NCBI GenBank assembly: GCA_027579435.1
Contig: JANBPK010001189.1
Span: forward strand, 231,477-295,476
Source of the DNA: Candolleomyces eurysporus
Lineage: Eukaryota; Basidiomycota; Agaricomycetes; Agaricales; Psathyrellaceae
Length of the DNA stretch: 64,000 nt
Direction of reading: 5' to 3'
Shown here: piece by piece, positions 1 through 11,994 of the stretch
Layout of the letters: every line of letters starts with the position of its first letter
Position numbering within the stretch: the stretch's first letter is position 1
The notes under the pieces: generated by a model
Database searches by the model: none
Seen by the model: the letters and a program-made list of their open reading frames with translations, nothing else
What the model was told of the DNA's origin: nothing
Program-made: the position numbers and the translations under genes

Positions 1-620
1 GCGTATCAAAAACTTGGAGTGCTTAGGCTGGAGCCTGCGATGGTATGCAACGGGTCGGAGACTGTTAAAATGCAGATCCTTGAGCGCCTGGAGCGGAAGG
101 CAGCTTTGCCTCGTTCACTCGAGACCCGGAATTGTGCTCAGTTGCTGAGAGGGCATCGTTTGTAAGCTGTGAGTCAGATTCGTCCATGGAGAATAAGTCG
201 GTCCCTTTTATCGTTTTGACGAAAGATGAGCGTGATACGAGGTAAGGGACACAGTACTTTCGACCGCAGAAGGTCAATTTAGGACTCATCTTTTTACAAA
301 AGAGCCAAGATATACAGGCCTACAACGTCTCACGACTCAAAGATAGGTGCGCACCGAAGTGCCAAGAAGCTATACCTGGTGTCAGTCTCCAGTCATCGTA
401 ACTCACGGCACGATCTGTGCTGGTCTGTTCCAAAATCGAACACAGGTATGAGATTTGAGCAATGAGACAGTGACGGGGAAGCGTACAGCCTCCAGTGATA
501 AACTGGTGATCCTGTCGCAAGGGTGGAAATTCTGAGAGATGGTTAGATAGCGGAATAAAGGAGAATGGAGAAGGCGCGTACAGAATCCAGATACAAGTGG
601 TGCCAGAAAGGCTTCGATGT
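1..620. other. No supported gene
   Basis: Only short overlapping open frames occur on both strands, with no recognisable motif or splice-supported exon. The stretch may include the 3' flank of the degraded minus-strand gene that follows. Confidence 0.4.
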
Positions 621-1673
621 TTATTTCCGAGTCTTTGACCAGCAAAAGTTGCTGCCACCCGCAGGAACCATGGAAGAGTCGCCTGACCGGAATTGGTGTC
701 CCATGTACCGAAGCATTACAAGAGCTAGCGTTACCTCCCTGTTCCGGTGGGCTTCATCCGAAGATTCATAGTCTGAGCAGCTGCCTTGGGACTCAGTATC
801 GCTATCCGGTACGAACGACGGCCCCTTCAGTTGTGAACGGAACCTAGTAGACAAAGCCAATTTAAATCCTCGAAGGAAGAGACATTGGGCTTTGCCCTGC
901 GAAGATTGGATATCTGGGCTGAAGGGAGCTTCCACAGTCCCTCGATGCGCCCAGGTATAATTTGACAGGCCTTCGAGCACTGCGGTACCACCTGCTTTGA
1001 CAAGCCTCAGCAAATCACGAGGAGTTCGCATTGTGTCTCTTAACGCAGCAATATCCAGCCGTCGCTCTTGATCCTGATATGATGTATGGTGAATTTTCAT
1101 CGTCCACTCGCCGAATTCCATTCCCATGCTTGTACACGAGCCCAGCATGCTGCACCAAAAAGTCGCGGAGAAAGACGGGGTCTACTAGCTCCTCGAAGTC
1201 TGCCGATGAAGTGCATGCAAGCACCGCACCCTATTATTGGTTTTCATAATGAAGCTCAAACGACAATACCGATCTTTAGGCAGCATGAGGCCAAGGCTAT
1301 GAATACGGTCAAGGAGAAACATTACTTGTTGCCCAGCTGATGATTTATGAACTTCTCCCGAAACACGGTCGTAAATGGTGTCTCCCTCCATAAAATCATC
1401 TCCGAGTTGGTGGATCCCTACTTCTCTGCGTGGAAGGCTGCACGAAATTGTCGTCAACTCAAGTCCAATCTTCCCGGAGATTGAAACTTTTATGAATCCA
1501 TTTATTGGCCTGGATACCCCAACATCTCTGAAATGATGCCCTTCCCGCTTCCCGATAACCAAAGCGATCCGAGGTTTGGGCTCCAGCATGCCAAATCCTT
1601 CCAAAGGTAATACGCCACGGGTGCAATTTTCGGCGTTTGTAACCGAGGTCGATTCCAGGCCCAGGTCTTCCAA
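621..1673 (-). pseudogene. Degraded or multi-exon gene of an uncharacterised basidiomycete family
   Basis: Three minus-strand blocks look like one protein read in different frames. The first (about 1673-1200) contains 'VMFLLDRIHSLGLMLPKD'. The second (about 1200-1080) contains 'ADFEELVDPVFLRDFLVQHA' followed by 'YII'. The third (about 1060-621) contains 'QCLFLRGFKLALS'. From memory these resemble segments of a large agaricomycete family of unknown function. The second block runs into a sequence that does not continue the expected pattern. I could not join the blocks cleanly with GT-AG introns, so the gene may be broken. No function is proposed. A coding-like frame at about 1740-1850 could be another exon. 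Confidence 0.35.
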
Positions 1674-2629
1674 AAAAGACTATCATAGTTTCAATTCCAA
1701 TCGAGATAATCCCTAGAGAGCAAGACGGTGAACTCACATTGTTGACATCCTCAATTTGACGGTCCTGAATAGTCCTGAATCAACCCCACCTGTACTAGTA
1801 CCGGTATTGGCGTTAGTCAAATCATGGACTTCCTGGGAAGCAGCATGCATGATGTAGTTGCGAGCCGTCCTCGAGTACATCCCGGTGCTCAGCAGATCGA
1901 AAGAATTTAGAGATGTGCCAAAAAAATTGAGTCCGACGCTGCCTCATCATATGGTCACTTGGAAGGTCGGCTTGTGGTGTCGGCTGACCAGTCAGAGCGG
2001 TTGGATTCGCTGCGCTAATATGAAAGTTGAAAGTGAAGGTGTACACGTTCCCTGCGACCCTGGATGGTGATTACTCGAGGGATTCACTATGGGCCTCTGC
2101 GAACATTGCTATCGACGGAGGGTGATCCAGACTTGCCTTCTTGCGGGCGGGCAGAGTACAAGCTTATTGGTCACGGGACATGCTGTTAAAAAGGGTTCGC
2201 AGTGGGACCCATTGTGTCACCATTTCGCGAAGGGCGTGTCGCCAGACTCGGAATCTTCTAGGTCATTCAAGCTCATCCATAGACGGGAATAAACAGTCGA
2301 GAGAGAGCCTGCAATTTTGGTAGAGGGTTGAACCAGAAGAAACCGACATGATGGAAGAAGAAGAGAAATTTCCCTGTTGGGCTGCCAATCGCGCTTCCCC
2401 ACAATCATGTCACACGCTTTGATTGACACTACAATGGATGCTCATGCTAAACCAAAGCAGAGTCGAAGACCGTTATTTTTACTTGGTTCGTAGCGCGAAT
2501 GTACAAGTATCAGAATACACTAGTCCGTATTCAACTGATGAAGAGTCAGCGAGTCCGTCCAATCGTCCAAAATTAAGATAAGTCCAAGTAAGTGTTCAGA
2601 AAAACGACACGGAGAGGGAGATATATCGC
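1674..2629. other. Mostly non-coding interval
   Basis: Apart from a possible upstream exon of the preceding degraded gene, near 1740-1850 on the minus strand, nothing recognisable is seen. The stretch is the 3' flank of the lectin gene. Confidence 0.35.
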
Positions 2630-3967
2630 TCAAGCGTTGATACTCCAGGCTTGGTTATTGTTGAAGTTACTACACGTCCAGGTCTGGAGCACGTTACTGT
2701 TGGCAGTGTTGCCATCAGTAAGATCCAAGCAAAAGGGTGAGTCTATGAGTTCAAGGGAAGCGATATTTTAGCATTCATGGGGTATACTCGTTGACCTTTC
2801 AACCTACCTCCAAGCGTGATTCGGTTGTTTGATGTGAACGTCCACAGCTGTGCGGCCAAGCCATCGAAGCACTGCCAAATCTTCATTTGAACGCCATTCC
2901 CGGGTACTGGAGGACGGATGACTGTTAGCAGGTGTACCTTTACGGAAAGTTGTGAATCCCAACGTACCGGAGCCACCATCCAAGCAGAAGTTCGAGTTGG
3001 CGAGGCGAACCTTGGTGCTACCGCTTCTGATGACCCAACGCTGGGCCGGGGTGCCGTTGCAATCATAGCTGAGCGAGGAGAGAGGGGTAGCGATGGCTTA
3101 GTATCGTCATCGCATTCGCACAAGAGCAATGGCTTACATCTGAACGGGTGTGCCGTTCGCCCTCACATCACCGCGAACATCCATGCATTTGTTCGGGTTG
3201 AAGTTGTGATACACGGGGGCACCGACTTCAGAAGGCCAACTGCCAGAAGGACAGAACCTGAACGCCCCAGGTATGTATGAGCACAGATTTCACGGCGTTA
3301 AAGAGGAAGAGCGCATACGTAATATCGAAGGACACTGTGCTGGGGTCGGTCGGGCATTGATAGAGAGGAGGGCTAGTCGGTGGGCTTCCAGGAGGGGGAG
3401 GACCTCCGTGGAAGACTGGCGGAGTGGTATACGCAGTCGTGCAATCTCCCGAGTCACATCGGGCAGTTTTGCAGTACCCATTCGCCTAGATTATGCGCAA
3501 ACCCTCATTAATGGCGGTTGTTCGTATCATCGAAAGTCTGATGGACTGACCTCCGGCTGGTTGGGCGTGATGCTGATACCAGTGTTGAAATTGTTCGAGT
3601 TGAGATCCCTGACAATGTAGTAATACCAATAGTTTGGCTAATATCGAAGAGGGAAAATAGCAAACACAGTCAGGTTTGTAATGGTTATGGAAAAAGACGA
3701 GAGTAAATTTACCTCGAAGAAAAAGCCAGCACGGGCAGCGAGGAGTTGTCCATTTACAACTCCTCCGCCGTTGTTAGTGGCATAGAAGAAGCCAGCGGAG
3801 GTTCCGAGACCAGTTTTGGTCAATCGGGCACCTCTAGGAAGACTGCCTTGCGAATCTTGTCCAATGAACAGATCAATGGCACTCGGGCAATTGTTGTGCA
3901 CAACATAAGTTTGTGCCGAAGCGAGAGTCGCGAAGAGCAGCGAGAGGAGAGCAGAGTGGACACGCAT
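2630..3967 (-). CDS. Secreted ricin B-type (beta-trefoil) lectin
   Basis: Predicted secreted carbohydrate-binding protein of 313 aa. Seven exons can be drawn with consistent phases: 3967-3713, 3637-3551, 3485-3319, 3257-3138, 3068-2968, 2906-2808 and 2742-2630. The start at 3967 opens a signal peptide ('MRVHSALLSLLFATLASAQT'). Residues about 20-110 form a Cys-containing module ('YVVHNNCPSAIDLFIG') followed by a Pro/Gly-rich linker. The C-terminal half has the repeats of a ricin B domain: 'NKCMDVRG', 'GTPVQIYDC' with 'QRW', 'NFCLDGG', 'GVQMKIWQC' with 'QLW', and 'FCLDLTDG' with 'QAW'. All three subdomains appear present. The N-terminal module recurs, from memory, in similar agaricomycete lectins. 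Its ligand is unknown; roles in cell-wall binding or defence are inference. Confidence 0.85.
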
Positions 3968-5210
3968 TAGGATGACGTCGGAGATGAGGTTTCGAGTGAA
4001 AGAGGCGGGGTAAAACCACACCGAGTCTCGTTCATTCCTGACCCGTTTTTATAGGATGGAGATATGACGAAATGAATCAACCGGAGCAAGACTGCAATGG
4101 GGCGAAAATAGTCGATTTGGGAGCTGGGCACCGGGCTGGGTTCAGGTTCAAGAGAAAATCAGAAAAGACCTGCCCATCTCTGATCTTTATCAAGTACACG
4201 AGATACCTACCGTCGTTTAAGGTAATGGGTGGGACACTGACAATCTACCGCGGCCGAGGTGACTATCATGCTACACTCACCTGGGGCGGAGGATATACCA
4301 GATATTTGAGATTGAAGTTCAGAAGACGGCCGTCCTACATAGCGTCACGGAACGTGCTTCGAAGTTGAGCCTCTCGAGCTTCGGAGAAGCTACTCATCTG
4401 CAAATCCCATGTGAGAAACGCCAATCCTCGAATAGAGCTCTCGTCCTTCATTTTACGTTCATGGGGTAGATCCGAACCCGTTCATCCGAGACCAGTTCGG
4501 CAGTAGTAACGTACCCCTACCCCCCACCTTGTGAAGGTGGATTTAAAGAGGCTAGACCATGACACCATGGGATAAGCGTAGCACCAGAGGTTGACCAGAG
4601 GAGAGGGCATTTCACGAGCAAGACGGGGTTGATTCGCCGATTCCTCCCAGCTTAAAGACAGCTGAAAGAGGCCGATATCTCAGGGCAAGATGATTTTTAT
4701 CGGCCTTGGCTCCAAGCAATGAGAACCTCTGACCCGATGTTGGCGTTAACAATCAGAAGTCAAGAGTACATCGACAGCCAGGGACGTCAAGTACGCGTGG
4801 TCTCTGACAGATAGACAGCTTACTTATGTTGCTACCAGTTGCCATACAACGAGATGAAAGTTGTTGAAAACACGGCGCTTGTTTTAAGAATTTTTAGCTG
4901 CGAATTTTAGCTGCGTGATGTAATGGCTGGTGGCTGTGAAGCTGCCCATCCAATTGCAGACGTTTGAAATTGAAGGGATCTTTGGTTCGTGAACCAGACT
5001 CTCGATGAGAGAAGAAATTTGTTCTCTCTGTAAGATGTAAGAGATCTTCGAGGGAGGAATCAGACTGAGAGTGTTCCGAGGTGTATGTGTGGTATGCAAG
5101 GGCGTACAGTATGCTACAGTATGGAGGTATAAAATGCAGAACAACCGAATCGAAGCGAAATTACAAGCAAAGCGGTGCACAATCCTAATTATACAGTCCG
5201 AATTTCGAAA
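3968..5210. other. Intergenic region upstream of the lectin gene
   Basis: Divided between the lectin 5' flank and the RAD52 3' flank. The plus-strand frame at 4072-4368 has no motif and no support. A TATA-like string on the plus strand near 5137 has no gene downstream of it. Confidence 0.5.
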
Positions 5211-7028
5211 TCAGCGTCGAATCCTTTTCAATTCACCGCTATCACCATTATCCAACCTCCCAAATACTTGCCTCCCACTGGCCGTGTTATCACTGCCAGC
5301 TACGGCCTGCTGGAGCCCCATTCCCGGTCTAGACCCCCTGGGTGCACTGGCTCCTTGAATCGCATCCAGAGGTCTCTTCATACCGATACCCGAGCTGGAA
5401 GCGTTTTGCAATGGATTGGGCACTCCTGGTGGAAAGTGGAAGCCCCCGATCGGTGTCGACGCTCTTCGATTATTGTTGAGGCCACCGCCCGAATGTTGTT
5501 GTTGACCGTTCGTTGGATTTCTGTTCTCGTTACCCGCTGTCGACTTCACATGTTGGTGGGAGTTGGATTGGTTTGCGGGAGGGAGCGTAAATCTTGATGG
5601 GCCTGCGCCGGTTGATGAATTCGACGAGCCATTCTGGGCTCCGTTCTCTTGCTGCTCATCTTGCTGCTGTTGTAATTGAGCAGCTATGATCGCTTCGAGG
5701 CGCGAACTCCTTCCCCCAGCTGGTGGTCTTGCCATGCTCGGGCGAGTAGAACTTGTGGACGTGGGTTTTGACCCGCTGTTAACGTCGGCGCTAGTGGATT
5801 CGACACTTGTATCTGGCCCGTGGAGTGGTGGCCCCATATCGGCGTCCTCTCCGATTTGGGGTCCTCCGTCTTCGTCAGTGATAGGTGGTCCCAAATCCTC
5901 AAGGTCAACGGAAGCCAAGAAAGCATCATCATCAGAGAATCCATGGAATGAATCGTCCGGGTCTCGCGCGGACGTGGAGGGAATGGCGGTTGCGCTCGAC
6001 GAGGCAAAATTGACGCGGCGTTGCGCTGGCGGAGCGGCAGGAGCCTTCGAAGAGCTTTGGGCCTGGACTAGAGGTGGTCGTGGTGGAGGTGGTGGGGGCA
6101 TGGAATGAGGCTTGGGAGGTGCCATGAGCGGTTGGTTAAGAATGGGCTCTTTCTTGACAGTGACGGGGACTGCGGCGGGGTTAGAGATTGGAGGACGACT
6201 CGAGGAGCTCTGGTTTGCAGCCGAAGTGGAAGCATTACTCGGTTTTGTTTCTTGAAATTCCGGACGCCGGTGAAGCCCGCTCTGGTCAAATTTTGGCTAA
6301 ACGAGATGGTCAGAAGCTCGTCGGAACGGGAAAGGGACTCTTTAACGTACCGGTGCCACTTTCATCTTCACCACTTCCTGAGTGTAGGATTTATCGTACA
6401 AGCAATTGCCCAAAAGATTCCCAAAATTTCGTAGAGCTCGTTTAAGCCCGTCCGTTACAGCTTCTTTTTTGCACTGGAAACAAGTCTAAGGTCTCGCTTC
6501 CTCTTTTATGAATGAGAGACGTACCTTATCCAAAGCCTGGCCCTTGCTCTTCGCGTTCTCTATCATCCCAGATCCAACGTCCTCATGAAAGACACCGTCC
6601 CTCAGCGTAACCCGGACCAGCGCTGTCACCGAGATGTTGTATCGCCTTGATTCTTCCGAGTAATCGATAAAGTCGGTCGTGAGGTTGACCACACTAGAGC
6701 TCCACCCGTTGAACCCAAACACCTCGTTGGCCAGGTTGATGATCTTCCACCCTTCTGCATAAGTGAGCTTTGGTCCACCACCGGGTCCGGGGCGCTGAGA
6801 GATATATTCAGGGCCCAACTTCTGGTTAAGCTTGGCTTGAAGCGACGCAATCTTGACCGCTGTCGCCTCCGACACCTCCTGGAAGGCCATTGCACTTTGA
6901 GTACTGAACATCGAGAACGATTGGCTTTGCTGTGTTCCGTGCATGTTGGGATTGAACGACATTGGCCCAGATGAGACGATGCTGTGATTGAAAGAATCGA
7001 GGAGGTGGCCACTGAAAGCACCAGCCAT
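5211..7028 (-). CDS. RAD52: DNA repair and recombination protein Rad52
   Basis: Recombination mediator and annealing protein of homologous recombination. It anneals complementary single strands, and in fungi it loads Rad51 onto RPA-coated DNA in the nucleus. Three exons with clean GT-AG junctions (7028-6525, 6473-6351, 6296-5211) give 570 aa. Residues about 50-205 carry the conserved Rad52/22 core: '[15 protein letters not shown]', '[20 protein letters not shown]', '[17 protein letters not shown]', '[16 protein letters not shown]' and 'LGNCLYDK'. The C-terminal 360 residues are Pro/Ser/Gln-rich and low complexity, as expected for the RPA/Rad51-interaction tail. The start at 7028 (MAGAFSG) is the first in-frame Met near the conserved part. 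A C-terminally truncated paralog lies at 21847-22897. Confidence 0.95.
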
Positions 7029-7112
7029 GGTGACGGTGAAAGAGAAAGAGAGGCAGCCGTCAACCTGACTCTTTCCGCCAAAATTCCTGATTTGGAGCTC
7101 GCACGTGTACAC

Positions 7113-7134
7113 GGCGCGTCTCGGTCGCGTGATG
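7113..7134 (-). promoter_or_regulatory. Paired ACGCG (MCB-like) elements upstream of RAD52
   Basis: Two CGCGT cores about 10 bp apart, 85-106 nt upstream of the RAD52 start. They read ACGCG on the coding strand, the core bound by MBF-type cell-cycle factors in fungi. The same arrangement recurs 45 nt upstream of the second RAD52 copy. Function is inferred from motif and position only. Confidence 0.35.
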
Positions 7135-7477
7135 CAAGATCAGAGGTGCGTGACTCAAACACGTGGCTGTGCTTGAGAGATGCCATATCCGAATTCCGAG
7201 GCCCATTGGGCATCGACAGCTCCTTTTCCAAACGAACTGGGACCTACCGCGGGTAAGTGGGATGAGAGAGCAGAGGCCGAAATGCTCCGGCTCAGCAATC
7301 AAACAGACAATTTCTCTCTCGCACTAATTACAGGAACGTGTTGGCTTTCGAAATCCATGTTCGTGAAGGTCATTACATTTTTCATAGTCTAGATCGTACA
7401 GTAAAATGTGCGGGTATCGTTCAACAACAACGGTATAAGTACTACAACAAAGCAATGCATAGCAAAATAGGAGCAGT

Positions 7478-10400
7478 CTATACTTCCTCAGACTGCTTTT
7501 CCACAACCGTGTTCTGAGAATCGACAGAAGGCCGTCTGCTCCCTCCAAACAACACCCGACCCGTCCAACTCTTCTTCCAAAACTTAAACCTAGTGAGTTC
7601 GCCAAGCATACTCCCACCCTGGTCGTCCACATTCAACACGGAAGTTCTGGATGCGTGGTTGGATAACGGCACAGCCCTCATACTACCTGCCTTTGAAGGC
7701 GAGACATGGGGCTGCGCGTCCCTGTTTGCAGCTGCAGAATCCTCCTCCTCAGGGGTGGGCGGCGTGTCTCCGTCTGCAGCTGTAGAATTCCCCTCCTCAT
7801 CGCCGGACTCATGGGGCTGCCAGCCCATCCAAACGCACCAAAGTACAAGGACAGCCAGCGCGACCCAGGCCGCGCCCATGATGAATCGGGTAGCTGTATT
7901 AGAACCGTCGAAGCAATTCCATCCAATCGCCGCAAGGAATGAGACCATTCTGCCATATTTCATGAGCGTGACGAGCAATGAAAGCCAAAGGATGAACGGC
8001 TTACCCCCAGAGAAGCAGTGCATATGGTAGACTGTACAAGATCGCCAGAGTCTCGAGGCCGAGTCTAGGGTGCCGTCGACGTTGCAAAAAGGCGTTCTGA
8101 AAATCGTGGAGAAAGAGTGACTTAGGTCAAGGACCGACGAACATTCCAAATCACCACTCACCACTTCGTCCATTGTTCCATGAATTCTTGACCTGTTCTG
8201 ACGCAGTAGAAGCAGACCGAGAATGATACTACCTATACTAGCCACAATAGACAGATAACAGCCGATCTGAACTGGGGATCGGTGGCCGGGTAGTTGAGTG
8301 TCGATACTCTGAATAGCCAGGTAAGCTACGTTGGCGTTGAGCAACACCGTAGCCTATACACAACGCAAGTTGATTGAATAAAGAGGCATACCGCGCGTCA
8401 AAAANCGCGTCGACTTACATACAGAGTGAATTCCTGCCACTCTTCGTTCAGCTTTCCAATTGCTTCCCGCCAGACCGGACCATGCATAAGTCCATCGACC
8501 CACAACTTTTCTAGGCTTTTCAGATGAACGTCCGGCGCAGAGAAAAGGAGGGGCGACAGAATCTTGATCAAGAACGTTTTATGTCTACGCTCTCCATGGA
8601 CAGATTGATCGCGATAAATGCGAGCCTCAGGGACACCGTGCCAGTTGAGGAATTTCTGACGGGCTGGGGATAGGCTGAACATCAGTGTTCCCCAAATATG
8701 AGACAAGTGACTTGGAATTCGCACCAAAAGTATGCATCATCCGACCTACATGGCCAAAGCAATGAATTTTGAAGCAGAGGTAAGGGCGCAGAATGTAACT
8801 CACTGAGCAAGTTTACGGCGCCGGGCGAGTCACTCCCGACATTTTCTGGAAATCAACTTTTAGTACAGGTCAATCTACTTTTCCAATCGAACTTACTCCG
8901 AAGATTGTTCACCTGACCAAGCATTGTATTGAGTTCACTTGGGGTATAGGGGGACGTCGAATAGTGGGATGTCATTATGTCTGCCCACACATCAGTATGC
9001 CCTTCATTGCGCAAAGGAGGAAATTTTACCCCCGAGATAGTGCAAAATAACGTCTCTAAGCTCGACGACATGTTCGGCCTTCAGTTCAATGGTGGAGGGG
9101 TACAGCACGCCGTGATACCTTGGCCCGCATGCATGTAAGAACAAGGTCAACCAAACAATAGGCGACCCACCAATACTGAGCCTCAATCTCATGCTCTAAA
9201 AGGTGGATAAGTCAGCCTGCCCCATGAAGTCACATTTCAAGGACAGGACTTACTGAGATGAGCCATAGAAGTGACACCCTTCAATTGCGACCAGGCAGGG
9301 ATATTCGTATGGGCCTCGACCTCGTCAAGGAAGAACACGATCTTCCTGCTGTGGTCGGCATAGTAATAATCGGTATAAATTTCGTTGTTCGGTTGCATAT
9401 TTAAATCCATGGCGAGCGTGTAATTTTCCGGCATTTGCAAATTTTTAGCCCGAATGAAGTCTTCCAATTTAGCGATATCTGAAGTTATCTTTCTGTAGTA
9501 ACGGTCGTCGTATAGCTTAGCTTCTGTGACTGCCTTCTGCTTCCGTGTCAGACAAGAAATTACACTAGCAGGGGAGCGCAAACCTTTTCTTCATTGTAGA
9601 AATACAAAATACCTTCGGGATGCACTATCGGCGTCCAACCAGGAGGATCGGGATATGGCCGGAAGTCCAGAGTGAAAGATGGGATAACCATTTGTGTGTC
9701 TGCTTTCTTCCTGTTTGATCGTCACTGTTCTGAGCCTTATTGAACGGAATAAAACAAGAAAGATAGCTCACGAAAAGGCCTCCCTATCATAACGCTGAAA
9801 CCACTCAGGCATGATGGGGAATATCCGAGTCTCACCCAAGTTCAAGTCGCATCGAAGGCTTCCAGCATGGATGCTGACCACACTGGCAGGCAAGGCCAAG
9901 ACAGACTCGGCAGGCGAAGAAGAGTTCGTCCGGTCAATTATTCCAATACCCCACCTGTCCACGGCCTCTCCTTCCCTTACTCGTTCTCCTTCTTCTTGGC
10001 CAGACGCAGACCCCAACTCGGGTGACTTGACAGTGAACGTGTATCCCTCTTGATCTGAATGTGTATCCGATGGACTGGGTGGCAAATCCTGCGTGGACCG
10101 TGAAGCATTCCGGGAAGCGTGCGCTGATCGAGCTAGGGTTAAACCATGTTGGAGGGACGTTCTGGACGCGTTGCTGCGATTCATATACGGGTAGGGGTGG
10201 AGGGCGCATGAAATACTGGAGTCGAGGGGTATAACATCATCATGGGTCGTTGTCGTTGAAATAGTTGTTGAATTCGTTTCAGTTGTGGGTTTCTCGGTAT
10301 GTTCGTCACATGTGGGCGTAATAACAGGGGGAGGTGATGGTCCTCGTTCTTTCTTGCGGTCGATGCATTTTGTTGCCTTTCCTCTAAAAAGACGCGTACG

Positions 10401-10553
10401 CAAAAGCGTCCATAGACGGGCCACCTTCTGCAGCACCCTGACCCGGGTCTCGTTCACCAGCCGTTTGCAGTGGGATAGCAACGCCTTGACAATAGCGAAG
10501 AATGCTCGAAGTAGAGAAGCGGCCGCCATTGCATTTGAAAGCAACGACAGCAA
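7478..10553 (-). CDS. WW-domain multi-pass membrane protein, paralog 1
   Basis: Multi-exon gene of an agaricomycete family of unknown function. The N-terminal exon (10553-9772) is Ser/Thr-rich. The next exon carries a WW-like motif ('DPPGWTPIVHPEGILYFYN'). Conserved blocks follow: 'YTDYYYADHSRKIVFFLDEV', 'HEIEAQYWYH', 'LSPARQKFLNWHGVPEARIY' and 'SPLLFSAPDVHLKSLEKLWV'. The C-terminal part has about four membrane segments, including 'GCYLSIVASIGSIILGLLLL' and 'AAWVALAVLVLWCVWMGW', and ends in a charged tail. Introns of about 50-60 nt separate the blocks. The single N at 8405 falls between exons. The WW motif suggests binding to Pro-rich ligands, which is inference. A tandem paralog lies at 12899-15818. 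Confidence 0.8.
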
Positions 10554-10944
10554 AGGGAGGTCGCCAGGTGGGTTTGGGCGGAGGTCAGAAGGATGTGTGG
10601 CGCATACACAAAGTCTACAGTTCGTTCAAGTACAGTCCGAATGCTGTGAGCGCTCCGGACTCTTCCCAGGTTGCCTCGTGTGACAGATTAAAAATCAAAA
10701 TATGCCAAGGACGCTCGCATATATCCCTCGATCTATATTGAATGGTGTATGTACAGAGTATGATTAAGAACCTATCGGAGTGCAGTGCGAGAAGAGTACC
10801 CAATCGAGATTGGGTACTCCAGTGGTCAAGATCATGGGTGGCGCTGGCACCACTGGCATGACCATGGAAAACACACGGACATTTAATATCCAAGGTCCGA
10901 GAGTAACGCGAGAGTATGGTTCTAGACACTGATATAACGTTCTG
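10554..10944. other. Intergenic, no gene seen
   Basis: Upstream flank of WW paralog 1. Short frames here are not supported. Confidence 0.5.
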
Positions 10945-11498
10945 TTAGGAACCTCTTCTCCGAAGTTGTGGTGCCCATGTTTCAGTTTCTGGCGCATGCC
11001 TTGCAGCATCCCATGGATTGGTAGAGGTTGGTGGAGCAGCGCCTTCTAATGCTTCTTTTGTTTGCTGTGTCCGCTGGCTCTCGTGGCTTTGCATCACGGT
11101 TGTATCAGGTTTGGAGGGGGCACCGACGAGCTCAGCGCGCATTTCTTCCCGCAACCGCCTCATAGTCTCTGCCTCTTCCTTATCGCGGGTTTCAATCAGT
11201 GCAGCATTCTGTTTCACGCGAATTTGCCTTTGGGCGTCGGCATGTAGTTCCTGAGGAAGTCTAGACGAAACGTCATTAATAAAGTGCAGCACAGGACGCT
11301 TACTTCCATAGTTGGCGGATTGGGTCGTGTATGAGAGAGCCAAGCTGACCATTGAACTTCCGAGACGGACATTCGGTTAGGATACCGTGAAAAGTAGGGA
11401 GCAAAAGAAAACGCACTCGGAAGCCGCTTCTGCCCTCCGACATAATCCCACATATCATCAGGATTCTTGTACACGACTACACGCTTTGGCCGATCCAT
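10945..11498 (-). CDS. Small hypothetical coiled-coil protein
   Basis: Not a family I recognise. The likely start is 11498, giving 'MDRPKRVVVYKNPDDMWDYV'. One intron with a GT-AG boundary probably removes part of 11430-11350. The second part contains a charged helical stretch ('ALIETRDKEEAETMRRLREE') that predicts a coiled coil, followed by a Pro/Gln-rich tail ending at 10945. A further upstream exon beginning near 11625 is possible. A homologous but decayed copy lies at 16380-16620 in duplication unit B, so only this copy can be functional. The equivalent position relative to RPN3 in both units supports its being a real gene. Confidence 0.5.
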
Positions 11499-11994
11499 TT
11501 CTATGCATGTCTCAGTTACCAGGTCTGGTGGGGGGTAAACGGCCATACCTGAGGCATGTTGCTCGTAGAAGCTATTACCTGGAATGTTGCGGCGTTTGGA
11601 CGAATCTTGCTTGAAATGTGAAACTTCATACCTTGAAGGTCACACCCCATAAACCGTGCCTATGAAAAACTGGGTCACTGCTTTCAGTCAAGATAGACAC
11701 AGAATATTTACCCTTGGGGTCCTAATGGCAGTCCATACTCTAGAGAGAAATGACATGGGAGCTGCGAGCAAGAGTGAAAGCGCTGCAGGCAAACCTGTAT
11801 GTCTCCCCTCGCCAGACTATGTATGGCTTTGTTTGGCGGATGGGAAACAGCATCGGAAGGACGGCACGGTGTTGTCGTCCGGTCAAATAGATGGGATTAT
11901 GAACTGCTCGTGGTCGTGGATAACGAACGGGTACACGCACATTAGAAAATCTTCTACAAGGTCACCCCGATCGATATCACCTTCCTGAATTTCT
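11499..11994. other. Intergenic, no gene seen
   Basis: Upstream flank of the small coiled-coil gene and 3' flank of the RPN3 remnant. Much of it aligns by eye with 16600-16870 in unit B. Confidence 0.45.

Noticed and set aside
4072..4368. Plus-strand open frame between the lectin gene and RAD52
   Set aside because: Short, no motif, no supporting context; composition like surrounding intergenic DNA.
5131..5144. TATA-like 'ggaggtataaaatg' on the plus strand
   Set aside because: It lies in the 3' flank of RAD52 and no plus-strand gene follows. Resemblance to the xylanase TATA region is taken as chance.
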